Assembly (NCBI GenBank): GCA_036374835.1
Contig: DASUTB010000104.1
Span: 1 to 25,397 of the forward strand
Length of the DNA: 25,397 nt
From: DASUTB01 sp036374835
GTDB lineage: Bacteria > Actinomycetota > Actinomycetes > Jiangellales > Jiangellaceae
Reading direction: 5' to 3'
The notes below the pieces were generated by a model. The model worked only from the letters and a program-made list of their open reading frames with translations, was not told the origin of the DNA and did no database searches. This document shows positions 6,509 through 15,219 of the stretch, one piece after another; the first letter of the stretch is position 1; every line of letters begins with the position of its first letter. The position numbers were made by a program, and so were the translations under genes.

Positions 6509-9299
6509 TGGTCACCATCCGCCGGGCAGGCACCACCGCAGCGACGGGGCGCTGCAGCGTGGCGCGGGCGATGCTCGCCGACGTGCGCGCCGGTCCCAGC
6601 AGGTCGGAGCCGTCGGCGAACGAGATGGCCTGGTCGACGTCGATGTAGCCGGCGGCGTCGAGCGTGACGTGCTCCCACGACAGGTCGTCGGGATCCCGGG
6701 GCACCGGGCCGACCGGTGCGGGCGGGACATTCCAGAAGTCCCGCACGCTGCGGATGCGAACCGCCCGGTGCGACGCCACCAAGGTGGCCAGGGGAAACGG
6801 CATCGGCGCCCGTCCCAGGTCGCGCCGTGACGTACGCGCCCCGTAGGTGGCGATGTCGAGCCCGAAGCGGAACCGGTTGGCCGGCTCGTAGAGGACGAAG
6901 TAGAAGGCGTCGAGATCGGCCCGCAGCTCGTCCACCGCGAGGTCGAAGCCGTAGAAGCCGGCGCTGTCGCCGATGACGCCGGTGAACACGGGGTGCGTGG
7001 TGGTGCCCCGCTCCGCCTCCCACTGCCCACTCGGCGGGACCACCTGGCGGTTCATAGCGACCAGCACGTCCGGATACCTCCGCACCAGGTCGCCGTGGAT
7101 CACGAGGACCAGGTTCGCCTGGTCGCCCTGGCCGAAGTGCGTGCCGGTCCGCCCCTCCCACTGGTGCAGCGGCGGGAGGTCGTCGGCGGCGGTGTCGTCC
7201 GGGGCATGCCCCGAGCCCCAGAACCGGGTGAAGACGGAGCTGCGCATGTCCGTCGACAGCTCCCGCCAGCGCATCTCGCGGTTCATCTCGTGGTTCGCCC
7301 CCGCCATGAGCGCCTCGATGAAGGCCCGGTTCTCCACCAGTAGGGTGGCGCTGTTGTCGGGGAGGGCGTCGACACCCGGCAGCAGGTGGTTGGCGTCTTC
7401 CTCGGCGACGTGGCCCGACAGCGGGATCGGCAGGCGGGGGCTGCGCACGAGCGGCTCCAGCGACGCCGCCTCGTCCGAGGCCAGACCGGCCACGCGGTCG
7501 GCCGCCTTGCGGCGGGGCAGCTCGTGGAGGCGCGCCACCACCGCGTCCACGATCTGGCCGCCGTCGACGGGGGCGACCTCGAACGTCGGTCGGTCGAACG
7601 AGACGGCGTGGACCGCGGCGAGCGGTTCCGGGATGAGCTGCGCCAGATCCGAGGCGTCCGCCACCGTCAGCCGCCGGGCGTCGACCCGGCTCGCCGCCCG
7701 AGCCAGGTCGACCGACGACGGCACCGCCTGACCGGCCATCACGTCGACCACCCCGGTCGCCATGGCAAACGGCCGCGCCCGGTCCTCGTTCATGGCGCCC
7801 TGGGGCGAGAACGTGCGACCGGCGCCGGCTCGCTTGGCAGCGAGGCGGCGGGCGAGCGGGGACGACAGGCCGTCGGGAATGCCCCGGACCCGGAGGTCGG
7901 CGCGCAGCGTGCGATCGTCGCCGAACGGCGTCTTCACGGCGTGGAACAGAGGTGCGGACACCTGAGCGGCCTCGGGCGCGGACAGCGCCACCAGCCGCTT
8001 GCGCGCCACCACCTCGTTGAGGCGAGTCAGCAACTGCAGCCGGGCGCGCAGCCGGTTGGCCTCGTGCAGCTCGCCCACCTGCTGCCAGCACTTCTCCATG
8101 AACGGCTCCTGGTGGCGGCGCACGATGCGGGCGCCGACGCCGGCGGCCAGGCGCAGGCGGGGATCGAGGGTGACCTCATGCACCCACGGCGTCGACGTGG
8201 CCGCCGCTTCGATGGCCTCCGGCCGGGCGAAGTGACGGCCGTAGACCGGCAGCGCCACCAGGGGGTCCTCCTGCTCGGGCCCGTCGTCGGCGCCCTGGGG
8301 CAGGTCACTCTGGACCACGGCCGTAAGCGTCTGCTCGAGGCGCGGCGTCAGCGCCGTCTCCTCGATCACCGGCACCTGGCGTTCGAAGTCCAGGTGGTGC
8401 AACGCCCCTTCGGCCTCGAACGTCAGCTCGGGATCGTCCACGTCGTCGTAGTAGCCGGGCCGCCCGGCGAAGACGGTGCGGGTGCCGCCGAACGGCGTCT
8501 CGGCGTCGGTAGGCACCGGCTGGAGGCGGCGGACCAGCGACTCGAAGTCCTCCAGCGTGCTGGTGCGGAAGGTCCACTGCCGGTAGACGGGCAGCTCGAC
8601 GGGCTCGGTGCGGGCCACATCCCAGGCGAATGCGTCCCACGGCTCGGCCGGGCCGCGGGCGCCGAGCCCGGCCAGCCGCCCGGCCTCGTAGGTGGGCACC
8701 AGCGCCAGCGTGTAGGGCGTGTTGTCGCCGAGGCGCCGGGGGCACAGCAGCCGGGCGTGGCCGGCTTCCGGTGCGGTCCGCAGCGTCTGAGCCAGGTCGC
8801 CGGGCTGGCCGGCCCGGTTGACCTGCACGTGGGCGAAGGCCCAGGACTGCTCAGGGTTGGGCAGGCTGGCGCTCGGGTCGAACACCTCGATGCGGGCCAG
8901 CCCGCCGCCACCTCCAAGATGGCGGAACTCGCTGGCTTCGAGCGCCACCACCAGTAGCCAGGGCCGCAGGCGGCGGGACGTGCCGGCGTCGAGGGTGTAG
9001 CGCCACGGGAAGTCGGCGTCCCGGAAGTCGACGTAGGGGAAGTAGTTCGGTTCGACCGCCCGCGACGTGGGGCCGGGCTCCACCCGCGCCACCATCGACG
9101 GGTCGAGCGACACGATGTCGCCGGCGCCGAACAGCTCCGCCGCCACCTGGTGCGGCGCGCCCTGGGCCACGCCTTCAGCCATGACCTGCACGCCGATGCG
9201 GATCGCCCGGTGACCGGCCCCGGCTCCGTCCAGCGGCGGCACCGCCCTGGCGGCCAAGGCCGTGCGCACATGGGGAACCAGTGCGTGTTCGCCCGCCAT
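6501..9299 (-). CDS. Uncharacterised 932-aa protein of the accessory block
   Basis: No named Pfam-type domain was recognised. Motifs that look conserved, and that I recall from unannotated homologues: VEPNYFPYVDFRDADFPWRY (82-101), RRLRPWLLVVAL (109-120), WAFAHVQVN (153-161), ARLLCPRRLGDNTPYTLALVPTYEAGRLAGLG (182-213, with the segment ALVPTYEAGRLAGLG most typical), and ELPVYRQWTFRTS then DFESLVRRL (235-259). Near the C-terminus are ANLVLVIHGDLVRRYP (about 728-743), a VFTGVIGDSAGFYGFDL stretch, and AFYFVLYEPANRFRFGLD (about 798-815). No signal peptide or membrane helix is seen. An AGGAG site overlaps the stop of the upstream DUF6603 gene, leaving an 8-base gap; downstream it overlaps the 1402-aa gene by 8 bases. 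Both conserved ends suggest a full-length protein. Function is unknown; I infer it acts with its operon partners. Confidence 0.9.
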   Translation of the reverse strand: MAGEHALVPHVRTALAARAVPPLDGAGAGHRAIRIGVQVMAEGVAQGAPHQVAAELFGAGDIVSLDPSMVARVEPGPTSRAVEPNYFPYVDFRDADFPWRYTLDAGTSRRLRPWLLVVALEASEFRHLGGGGGLARIEVFDPSASLPNPEQSWAFAHVQVNRAGQPGDLAQTLRTAPEAGHARLLCPRRLGDNTPYTLALVPTYEAGRLAGLGARGPAEPWDAFAWDVARTEPVELPVYRQWTFRTSTLEDFESLVRRLQPVPTDAETPFGGTRTVFAGRPGYYDDVDDPELTFEAEGALHHLDFERQVPVIEETALTPRLEQTLTAVVQSDLPQGADDGPEQEDPLVALPVYGRHFARPEAIEAAATSTPWVHEVTLDPRLRLAAGVGARIVRRHQEPFMEKCWQQVGELHEANRLRARLQLLTRLNEVVARKRLVALSAPEAAQVSAPLFHAVKTPFGDDRTLRADLRVRGIPDGLSSPLARRLAAKRAGAGRTFSPQGAMNEDRARPFAMATGVVDVMAGQAVPSSVDLARAASRVDARRLTVADASDLAQLIPEPLAAVHAVSFDRPTFEVAPVDGGQIVDAVVARLHELPRRKAADRVAGLASDEAASLEPLVRSPRLPIPLSGHVAEEDANHLLPGVDALPDNSATLLVENRAFIEALMAGANHEMNREMRWRELSTDMRSSVFTRFWGSGHAPDDTAADDLPPLHQWEGRTGTHFGQGDQANLVLVIHGDLVRRYPDVLVAMNRQVVPPSGQWEAERGTTTHPVFTGVIGDSAGFYGFDLAVDELRADLDAFYFVLYEPANRFRFGLDIATYGARTSRRDLGRAPMPFPLATLVASHRAVRIRSVRDFWNVPPAPVGPVPRDPDDLSWEHVTLDAAGYIDVDQAISFADGSDLLGPARTSASIARATLQRPVAAVVPARRMVTNA

Positions 9300-9307
9300 G
9301 GCTGCTC

Positions 9308-12300
9308 CTATCCCCCCGGTTCCGCCGGCGCTGCCAGGTAGCCGGCGACGGCCCGTTGGCCGGCGCCCAGCCGTCTGTTGACGCTGGTCAACGGCCCCGT
9401 CACCAGCTCGCCGTCGGGCGTCGGGACGGGCGTCGGGCCGCCCTCCACGGCGGCATCGCCCACCGCTACGTAGCTGATCGGCGCCACCCCGACCCGCTCG
9501 CCGGCGAGAGCCAGGGGAACGTAGTTGCCGTTGAGCGGCGACGTTGCGGTCTCGGCTGTCAGCCGGACCGAACGTTCGGCCACGGTGGAATCGAGGGGAT
9601 GCGGGGAGACGGCCGGTGCGTCCTCCTCGTCGTCGCCGAGGACGATCGTCTCGTAGTCCAGGTCGAAGTGCTGGGCCGCGGCCTCGTCGAAGGCGAGGTC
9701 GTCGGCGCCGCGCAGCTCGATCCCGCTCTTGTGCGGCTCGGTCGCCGGGCCCCGGAGACGTTCCGATTCGCTGAGGTCGAAGAAGGCACCCCGCACGAAT
9801 TCGGACTCGGCGTCAGCGCCGTCGATCGCCGGGGAGCCATCCCCGCCCGTGCCGTCCGTGAACGCCAGGTCGAAGGTGGTGGCCTTCCCCGTCAACCGGG
9901 AGGTGCCGATGCGGTCGATGGGCACGGCCAGCGGCAGGGCGCGCTGGACGAAGCGAACACCGCCGGCGGGATCGACGAGCGCTCGGTCGCCAGCCCGCTC
10001 CTGGCGGGCGAAGCCCACGCCGCTGACCCGGGTCGACACCGGGATCGGCTCGAAGCCCTGGGCCGTCTCCACCGCGGCCCGCAGCACCTGGACGCCGTCG
10101 ACGCGCTGGGGCGTCTCTGTCACCGGCGTGCCCCACGCCTTGTCGATCCCGACCTTCACGGTGACGCCGAGGGCCTTCACCCGCAGCTTCCCCTTGATCT
10201 CGTAGCGGTTGGGCCCGCGCAGCCGCAGGTCGCCGCCGATACCGCACACAACGTCGCCGCGGAACAGCAGGTCGAGCGCGAGCCACAGCTTGGCGTCGAA
10301 CGCGAAGGGGTCGAAGTGGACGAGCGCGTCGAACCCGACCGAGCCCTCCACCGCGAAGCGGCCCACGAAGGGGATCTTGGGCCCCTTGGCGTAGAGGCTG
10401 GCCTCGGCGCCCGCCTGGACCGAGCCAAGGGTGATGGCCAGGTACGCGGTCAGCGTGAGGCTGGGGTTGTTGGTGGCGAAGTCGATGGTCATCGGCCGCA
10501 GGGCGGGGAAGCCCGCCGGCGGCGAGAACGCCGGATGGAAACCCCCGACCGACGCCACCAGGCCGGCACTCGGTCCCCAGCCGGTGCGCACCGCGGCCTC
10601 GCCGGTCACCGGCCACGACAGGATGCGAGAGCTCGTAAGTGTGGCATCGAAGCCGACCGCACCGGTAGCGGCCTCGACGGTGCCGACGAAGTCGAGCCTG
10701 AGGACGACGATGGCGGCCGAGCGTACCGGCAGCACGGCCTCCAGCGTGCCGACGACGACGGCGCGGGTCTCGTCTCCCACCTCGAGGATCACACCGAGCT
10801 TGCCCTCGATCAGCGTCGGCGTGCCCCAGGCCACCTTGGCCATGGGGCCGATCAGGTACTGCCCGCGGGCAGGCGGGAAGACCGCAGCCATGTCATCGAG
10901 GATCACGGCGGCATCCTTGATGGGCGCACGGGGGAACATCACCGAGTCGAGGCGCCCGTCCGCCAGCACGGAGCGGAGCTGATCGACGTCGACGCGACGG
11001 TCGATGCCGATGATGCCGCCGATGCCGGTGAGCCTGAACCCGTAGCCGAGCTGCACGTCCACATCACCGAAGATCGAGGCCAGGAACGAGACGCCAGGCC
11101 GGCCTGAGGGCATCCGGGTGGTGAGGATCGCGAACGCTGACAGCCCGAACGATTCGAAGCGCAGGCTCAATGCGCCGCGGTACTCGTGGTCGCTCTTCTC
11201 GAGATGGCCGCCGCCGCTGATCAACCCGGCGTCGAGCTGCGCCGCGTATCCACTGGGGACCTTGACTCCGGCGTCGAGATCGAACGTCCCGAACCTGCCG
11301 TTCGAGTTGGGCACCACGACCAGGCGGAACCCCAGATCCTCGACCCCCAAGAACAGCGGGCCCATCGACAGGTCGCCACTCACGACGGCGGTCAGGGCCG
11401 TCTCGGACTCGAATGCCAGCCGGAGGCCGAGCTGGCGCAGCCGGGCGACGCCGGCCACCTCGACGTCGAGGGGGATGCGCAGGCTGAGGCCGGAGCCCTG
11501 CTCGAAATAGATGCCGCGCTCCAGCCGCCAGCCACCCACGAGGTCGCCGGCATCCACCACGATCGGCTCCGATACGAGCTGCGTCAGTAGGGCATCGTCG
11601 CTGACGTCGACGACCAGACGGAACCCCTCGAGGGCGGCAGCCGCGTAAAAGTCGCCGTCCTCGCCGCCGACGCCGACGGTGAGCCCTTGCGCCTCCAGCC
11701 GGGTGCCGTCCGGGTCCCCGAACAGCACGATCGCGGACTCCCCGGCTGCCGGCGCCTTCGCCAGCTCCATCCGGAACGAGCCCGCCGCCGTGTCGTCCCC
11801 GACATCCATGGTCACGCCCGAAGGATGGAACGTGAGAACGATCCCGCCGGCGAGCTCAGCACCGGCCTCCACATGAAAGACCAATGTCCCATCGTCGGTG
11901 AGGGGCATCGTGCTGGCCACAGGAAACTCGATGCCTTCCAGGACGTCGAACGTCAGCCCCAGATCGAGCCCTGTCGGCGGCGCTCCGGGTGCCGGCCCCA
12001 GGGAGAACCAGAGCGCGCGCAACTCGGGCGTCTCAGCGTCCAGGAAACCGGAGACATCCGCCGCATCAAGCAGGTCGTCGAGCCGGGTCAGCAGGAGTAA
12101 CGCGTCAAGTGGCGTGGTGGTGTCGCCCCACCCGTAAAGCCCTCCGAAATGCTGCTCCGGATCCTCGAACAGGTCGCCTAGTCGGTGCAGGTGTACCGTT
12201 CGGCGAGTCAGAGCCGGGCCGCCGTCCACCGCCGACACCGGTGTCGATTCGACCAACCCGAGGATCGCCAGAGTACGAAACAGCAGCGGCCGATTCGCTT

Positions 12301-12730
12301 CGAGGTACGAGACAAATATCCACGCAAGCAGACGTTCAGGCAGTCCGGCGATCAACTCCCGGGTCTCGGGCGGAAAGCCGGACAAGTCGTCCGGAAACGC
12401 CGCTCGAACCCGCTCGGCCATCGCCCTCATACCCCGGGACGCCGCCCTGATTGCAGGGAGCGCTCGCGCAACCGAAGCCGTGATCGCGGCCCGGTCGGAC
12501 GCCGTGATCGCAGCGGCCAACGTCGGCACCTCGGAGCCGATCTCGGTGACGGACGTGGCGATCTCCGGCAGCTCCGGGGCCGACTCGATGGCCGTCGTGA
12601 CCGCCGGCGGTATCGGGATCCCGAGCTCTGCGAACAAGGACACCGCTCCCATAGGGGCGGTCAACCGATCCTCGAGAGGCTCGAGCGCCTTGGCGAGCTC
12701 GAGCGTGAGTGCCTCCACCGTGCCGGCCAT
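9308..12730 (-). CDS. DUF6603 domain protein (1140 aa)
   Basis: A beta-strand-rich protein with the features I associate with DUF6603: LGYGFRLTGIGGIIGIDR followed by VDVDQLRSVLADGRLDSVMFP (about 561-600), AVFPPARGQYLIGPMAKVAWGTPTLIEGKLGVILE (about 620-655), and SVGGFHPAFSPPAGFPALR with a GSVQAGAEASLYAK segment (about 725-790). A C-terminal tail has RGAFFDLSESERLRGPATEP and PHPLDSTVAERSVRL, also remembered from DUF6603 proteins. The N-terminal 200 residues are helical and Ala-rich. The reading frame is open to 13120, but the ATG at 12730 is preferred: GGGAG is 5 bases upstream, and it overlaps the protease stop as TGATG. No signal peptide is seen. DUF6603 has no established function. The alternating hydrophobic strands could form an elongated beta structure; that is inference only. 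Confidence 0.88.
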   Translation of the reverse strand: MAGTVEALTLELAKALEPLEDRLTAPMGAVSLFAELGIPIPPAVTTAIESAPELPEIATSVTEIGSEVPTLAAAITASDRAAITASVARALPAIRAASRGMRAMAERVRAAFPDDLSGFPPETRELIAGLPERLLAWIFVSYLEANRPLLFRTLAILGLVESTPVSAVDGGPALTRRTVHLHRLGDLFEDPEQHFGGLYGWGDTTTPLDALLLLTRLDDLLDAADVSGFLDAETPELRALWFSLGPAPGAPPTGLDLGLTFDVLEGIEFPVASTMPLTDDGTLVFHVEAGAELAGGIVLTFHPSGVTMDVGDDTAAGSFRMELAKAPAAGESAIVLFGDPDGTRLEAQGLTVGVGGEDGDFYAAAALEGFRLVVDVSDDALLTQLVSEPIVVDAGDLVGGWRLERGIYFEQGSGLSLRIPLDVEVAGVARLRQLGLRLAFESETALTAVVSGDLSMGPLFLGVEDLGFRLVVVPNSNGRFGTFDLDAGVKVPSGYAAQLDAGLISGGGHLEKSDHEYRGALSLRFESFGLSAFAILTTRMPSGRPGVSFLASIFGDVDVQLGYGFRLTGIGGIIGIDRRVDVDQLRSVLADGRLDSVMFPRAPIKDAAVILDDMAAVFPPARGQYLIGPMAKVAWGTPTLIEGKLGVILEVGDETRAVVVGTLEAVLPVRSAAIVVLRLDFVGTVEAATGAVGFDATLTSSRILSWPVTGEAAVRTGWGPSAGLVASVGGFHPAFSPPAGFPALRPMTIDFATNNPSLTLTAYLAITLGSVQAGAEASLYAKGPKIPFVGRFAVEGSVGFDALVHFDPFAFDAKLWLALDLLFRGDVVCGIGGDLRLRGPNRYEIKGKLRVKALGVTVKVGIDKAWGTPVTETPQRVDGVQVLRAAVETAQGFEPIPVSTRVSGVGFARQERAGDRALVDPAGGVRFVQRALPLAVPIDRIGTSRLTGKATTFDLAFTDGTGGDGSPAIDGADAESEFVRGAFFDLSESERLRGPATEPHKSGIELRGADDLAFDEAAAQHFDLDYETIVLGDDEEDAPAVSPHPLDSTVAERSVRLTAETATSPLNGNYVPLALAGERVGVAPISYVAVGDAAVEGGPTPVPTPDGELVTGPLTSVNRRLGAGQRAVAGYLAAPAEPGG

Positions 12731-15084
12731 CAGCACTCCCTTCGATGCCCGTGCTCCACCGAGCGTGTCGTCGCCGGCGGCGGGTCGAGGCGCCGCAGGA
12801 CGGCCACTGCCGGCATGAATACGAGACGGCGCAACAGCGCGGCGACACGGGGGAGGCCATCGACCATGTGCGCTAGCCGGGGCCCGACGCGTGCGTAAGC
12901 AGCGACCAGCAGACGCATGGCGGCCCGGCCCCGAGCACCCGGCGACAGGTGCCTTTCCCGCCACTCGCGCAGAAAATCGACGTCGGCGTGCTCGGGGTCT
13001 CCATACACCGCCGTGGCGACGAAACACGAGTCGGCATCCACGTCTCCGCTGACGACGAGGGCATAACCCTGCCCGGGATCTCCGACCCTGACTTTGATGG
13101 CCCTGACCTCGATCGTCCAAGTCCCGGTGACCGGGGTCCGGACGATGACCATCTCCACGTTGTTCTTGGAGTCCCGGAACTGGCTCGTCGGGTCTGATTC
13201 CCCGTCGAGAAAGGCGTTCCCGTTGTAGACCGCAGCATCCTCCCCGGGCGCCGTCACGCGGAGATCGAGATCGTTCACGACAGGATCCGAATCCTCCCCG
13301 GGAGGTTCGGTCCAGACGAGTGTCACCTTCAGCGGTTCGGAGCCGCCCTCGACGTCAATCTTGTGTGTCCGAGTATCGCTCGTCTTGAGGCCCTTGGCAT
13401 GGCGCTTGTCCCATACCCGGAGCTTGCGGGGCGCGCCCTCGAAGTAGAGGCTGCGGTCGAGCTGCAATCGGCCCCAGCCCTCATGGAGGGTGGGATACTC
13501 GCCGGGGAAGTCAGGATCGCCGGCCATCTCGACGGTGGTGTTGAGGAGCACGGCTTTGAGAAGCGCACCGGTCGGGATCCGCTTGTGCTTGTCGGTCTGC
13601 TTACCTTTCGGATACCAGCCCTCGACGAAGTACTGCCGCACAAGCGCGGCGGCCGCGGCGGCATGAGCCGTCGCCCAACTCGTCGCACAACCGTCCTCCA
13701 TCGTGTCGCAAGGCGTCTCGAACTTCGCCGACTCCACTCTGCCCACGACCACGAGATCCGGCTTACGACGTCCGTCCGGAGTAGGTCCCGGAACGCCGCT
13801 GCAGAGCTCCGCGTGGTTCGGGTGCGCATCGGCCGCGGCGACGCACAGCACGTTCTTGGCCGTTCCGGGCGGCCCTTGCGTTCCTCCCGAGTTGTTGGAC
13901 CCGCCAATGACGAGATCTTCCTCGTACCGCCATGCGTAGTTGTCGGCGTCAGCCGCGATCGTATCGTACGCCGGTTCGTCGGAAACGAAGCTGTTGCTAT
14001 GGATATATGCATCCTTGTCGCCATTGTCGGCAAACTCGGTGTACAGCGTGAACCCGTCGTGCATATTGCCACACACGAGTTTGGCGGCCCACGCACCACC
14101 TCGGTGAGGGGACGTACCCGGCGGCACAGTGTGGTCGTCGCCGGCGATGCACGCCGCGACGAAGGTCGCATGCCCGGGGGCTTTCGGCGGGTCACCTACT
14201 CCGTTCTCATCGTCCCCGTTGTCATCGTCCCCGTTGTCATCGTCCCCGTTGTCATCACTCCCGCTCAGCGGCGTCTTCGAAGCGTTGCGAATGGCAACAA
14301 TCTTCCGGTGCTCCGGGCCGGGCGTGTTGTCCGTCGGGTCGGCGAGGAAGCAGTGGTCGATGTCCGGCGGCCCGTCGTCGAGCATCCCGACGATCTGGCC
14401 TTCCCCGTGCAACCCGCGATCCCATATCGCCGACTGGTCGGGAGCACCCCCCTGGGTCGTCGACGCGCCCGCCACGTTCGTGACGACAAAGCGGCCGACC
14501 GGTTCGATGCGGCGCACCCCATCGAGTTCGGCGATGGTTTCAAGCTGCCCGGGGTCGGATACGACGAACCGAACCCTCACATGACCCCTGACCTCACGCA
14601 TGTCAGTGACGTGCAGGTCCGTCGCTCCGGCGTCGCCCATCTGTCCGCGGACATCGTCCGGGTCGGCGTCGTCGAACAGAATCGCTCTCAACGAGGTCGG
14701 CCCCGCCACCGGACGCATGGATGGCGAGAGCTTGAATTCAGGCCGGTACGGCACGCAGGCCCGCGTGAGCGGGTCCGCACACACCTGCTCCCGCGTCTCG
14801 CCGTCCAGGCGCTCCACGTACGCAAGCTCGGGTATGGGGACGTCGAGCCTGATCCCATACTGGCCGCGCAGACGAGCCAGATCGCCGTCGGTCGGCAGCC
14901 GTTGGAACTGTACGATCCACGGCGTCAGCCGATCAGGATCAGCAGGGACATCTCCGGGCTCGGGTTCCTCGTCCACCGGATCGAACCGGAACGAGCCGAC
15001 TGTAACCTCGAACTCGCCAACCTCGTCGTTCACGCGGCCCCCCAAGGCCCGAGGAAGCGATAAAGACTGTTCACAAAGTCTCAC
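12730..15084 (-). CDS. S8 (subtilisin-like, KP-43-type) serine protease with CFI-box C-terminal domain
   Basis: A 784-residue protein if GTG 15084 is the start; GTG 15033 (17 residues shorter) is equally possible and neither has a good ribosome site. The catalytic triad is intact: Asp236 in VGMLDDG, His305 in GHATFVAA, Ser469 in ATSWATAH, with oxyanion Asn397/398 in GGSNNSGG. After the catalytic domain comes a beta-jelly P-like domain of the KP-43 type (LKVTLVWTEPPG, VVNDLDLRVTAPG, NNVEMVIV). The tail DSCFVATAVYGDPEHADVDFLREWR (starting near 684) matches the CFI-box C-terminal motif, with Cys then ATAxYG. Residues about 30-225 form an N-terminal extension like a prodomain. A DDNGD repeat lies between Asp and His. 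No secretion signal is visible, unlike most subtilases. By eye the gene is less GC-rich than its neighbours, which may mean separate acquisition. First gene of the operon; the TGATG junction couples it to DUF6603. Confidence 0.9.
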   Translation of the reverse strand: MRLCEQSLSLPRALGGRVNDEVGEFEVTVGSFRFDPVDEEPEPGDVPADPDRLTPWIVQFQRLPTDGDLARLRGQYGIRLDVPIPELAYVERLDGETREQVCADPLTRACVPYRPEFKLSPSMRPVAGPTSLRAILFDDADPDDVRGQMGDAGATDLHVTDMREVRGHVRVRFVVSDPGQLETIAELDGVRRIEPVGRFVVTNVAGASTTQGGAPDQSAIWDRGLHGEGQIVGMLDDGPPDIDHCFLADPTDNTPGPEHRKIVAIRNASKTPLSGSDDNGDDDNGDDDNGDDENGVGDPPKAPGHATFVAACIAGDDHTVPPGTSPHRGGAWAAKLVCGNMHDGFTLYTEFADNGDKDAYIHSNSFVSDEPAYDTIAADADNYAWRYEEDLVIGGSNNSGGTQGPPGTAKNVLCVAAADAHPNHAELCSGVPGPTPDGRRKPDLVVVGRVESAKFETPCDTMEDGCATSWATAHAAAAAALVRQYFVEGWYPKGKQTDKHKRIPTGALLKAVLLNTTVEMAGDPDFPGEYPTLHEGWGRLQLDRSLYFEGAPRKLRVWDKRHAKGLKTSDTRTHKIDVEGGSEPLKVTLVWTEPPGEDSDPVVNDLDLRVTAPGEDAAVYNGNAFLDGESDPTSQFRDSKNNVEMVIVRTPVTGTWTIEVRAIKVRVGDPGQGYALVVSGDVDADSCFVATAVYGDPEHADVDFLREWRERHLSPGARGRAAMRLLVAAYARVGPRLAHMVDGLPRVAALLRRLVFMPAVAVLRRLDPPPATTRSVEHGHRREC
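14196..14255. repeat. 15-bp in-frame tandem repeat coding for (Asp-Asp-Asn-Gly-Asp)n
   Basis: Unit cgtccccgttgtcat occurs three times without change at 14211-14225, 14226-14240 and 14241-14255, with a diverged fourth copy at 14196-14210. It lies in frame inside the subtilase, between the catalytic Asp and His, and gives an acidic loop of about 20 residues that could bind calcium. Copy number could vary by slippage without breaking the frame. Confidence 0.9.
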
Positions 15085-15219
15085 GCCACTCAGGTCGAGT
15101 CAACAGGCGCAGACGGTCGCTGTCGCCTCGCCCTTGCATCATTGCTCGATCTGCGCAAGCCTGAACCCAGCGAGCGCACTGCACTGCGACGGCGGAGCCG
15201 GCACGTAGAGGAGCTTGCG
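15085..15219. promoter_or_regulatory. Divergent intergenic region controlling both arms of the accessory block
   Basis: This 135-base gap separates the minus-strand four-gene operon from the plus-strand DUF3892-fusion gene, so both promoters must lie here or just inside. On the minus strand a TTGACT at 15098-15103 resembles a -35 element, but no good -10 follows at 17 bases. A short inverted repeat, AGACT and AGTCT around GTTCACAA, lies just inside the protease frame near 15064-15081 and might be an operator. Neither is strong evidence. Confidence 0.3.

Noticed and set aside
6418..8091. 557-codon minus-strand frame overlapping the 932-aa gene
   Set aside because: Same-strand out-of-frame shadow, Arg/Gly/Pro-rich, lacking motifs and overlapping two well-supported genes.
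9281..11107. 608-codon plus-strand frame opposite the DUF6603 gene
   Set aside because: Antisense shadow with low-complexity Arg/Asp/Gly/His composition. The minus-strand product has clear DUF6603 motifs and coupled junctions.
12731..13120. Longer N-terminus for the DUF6603 protein
   Set aside because: The extension lies inside the subtilase C-terminal coding region, while ATG 12730 has a good ribosome site and a TGATG junction.
14196..14255. CRISPR-like array
   Set aside because: The 15-bp units are directly adjacent with no spacers and stay in frame in a gene; it is a coding minisatellite and no cas genes are present.
13363..15063. 566-codon plus-strand frame opposite the subtilase
   Set aside because: The minus strand carries an intact catalytic triad; the plus-strand product shows no domain.
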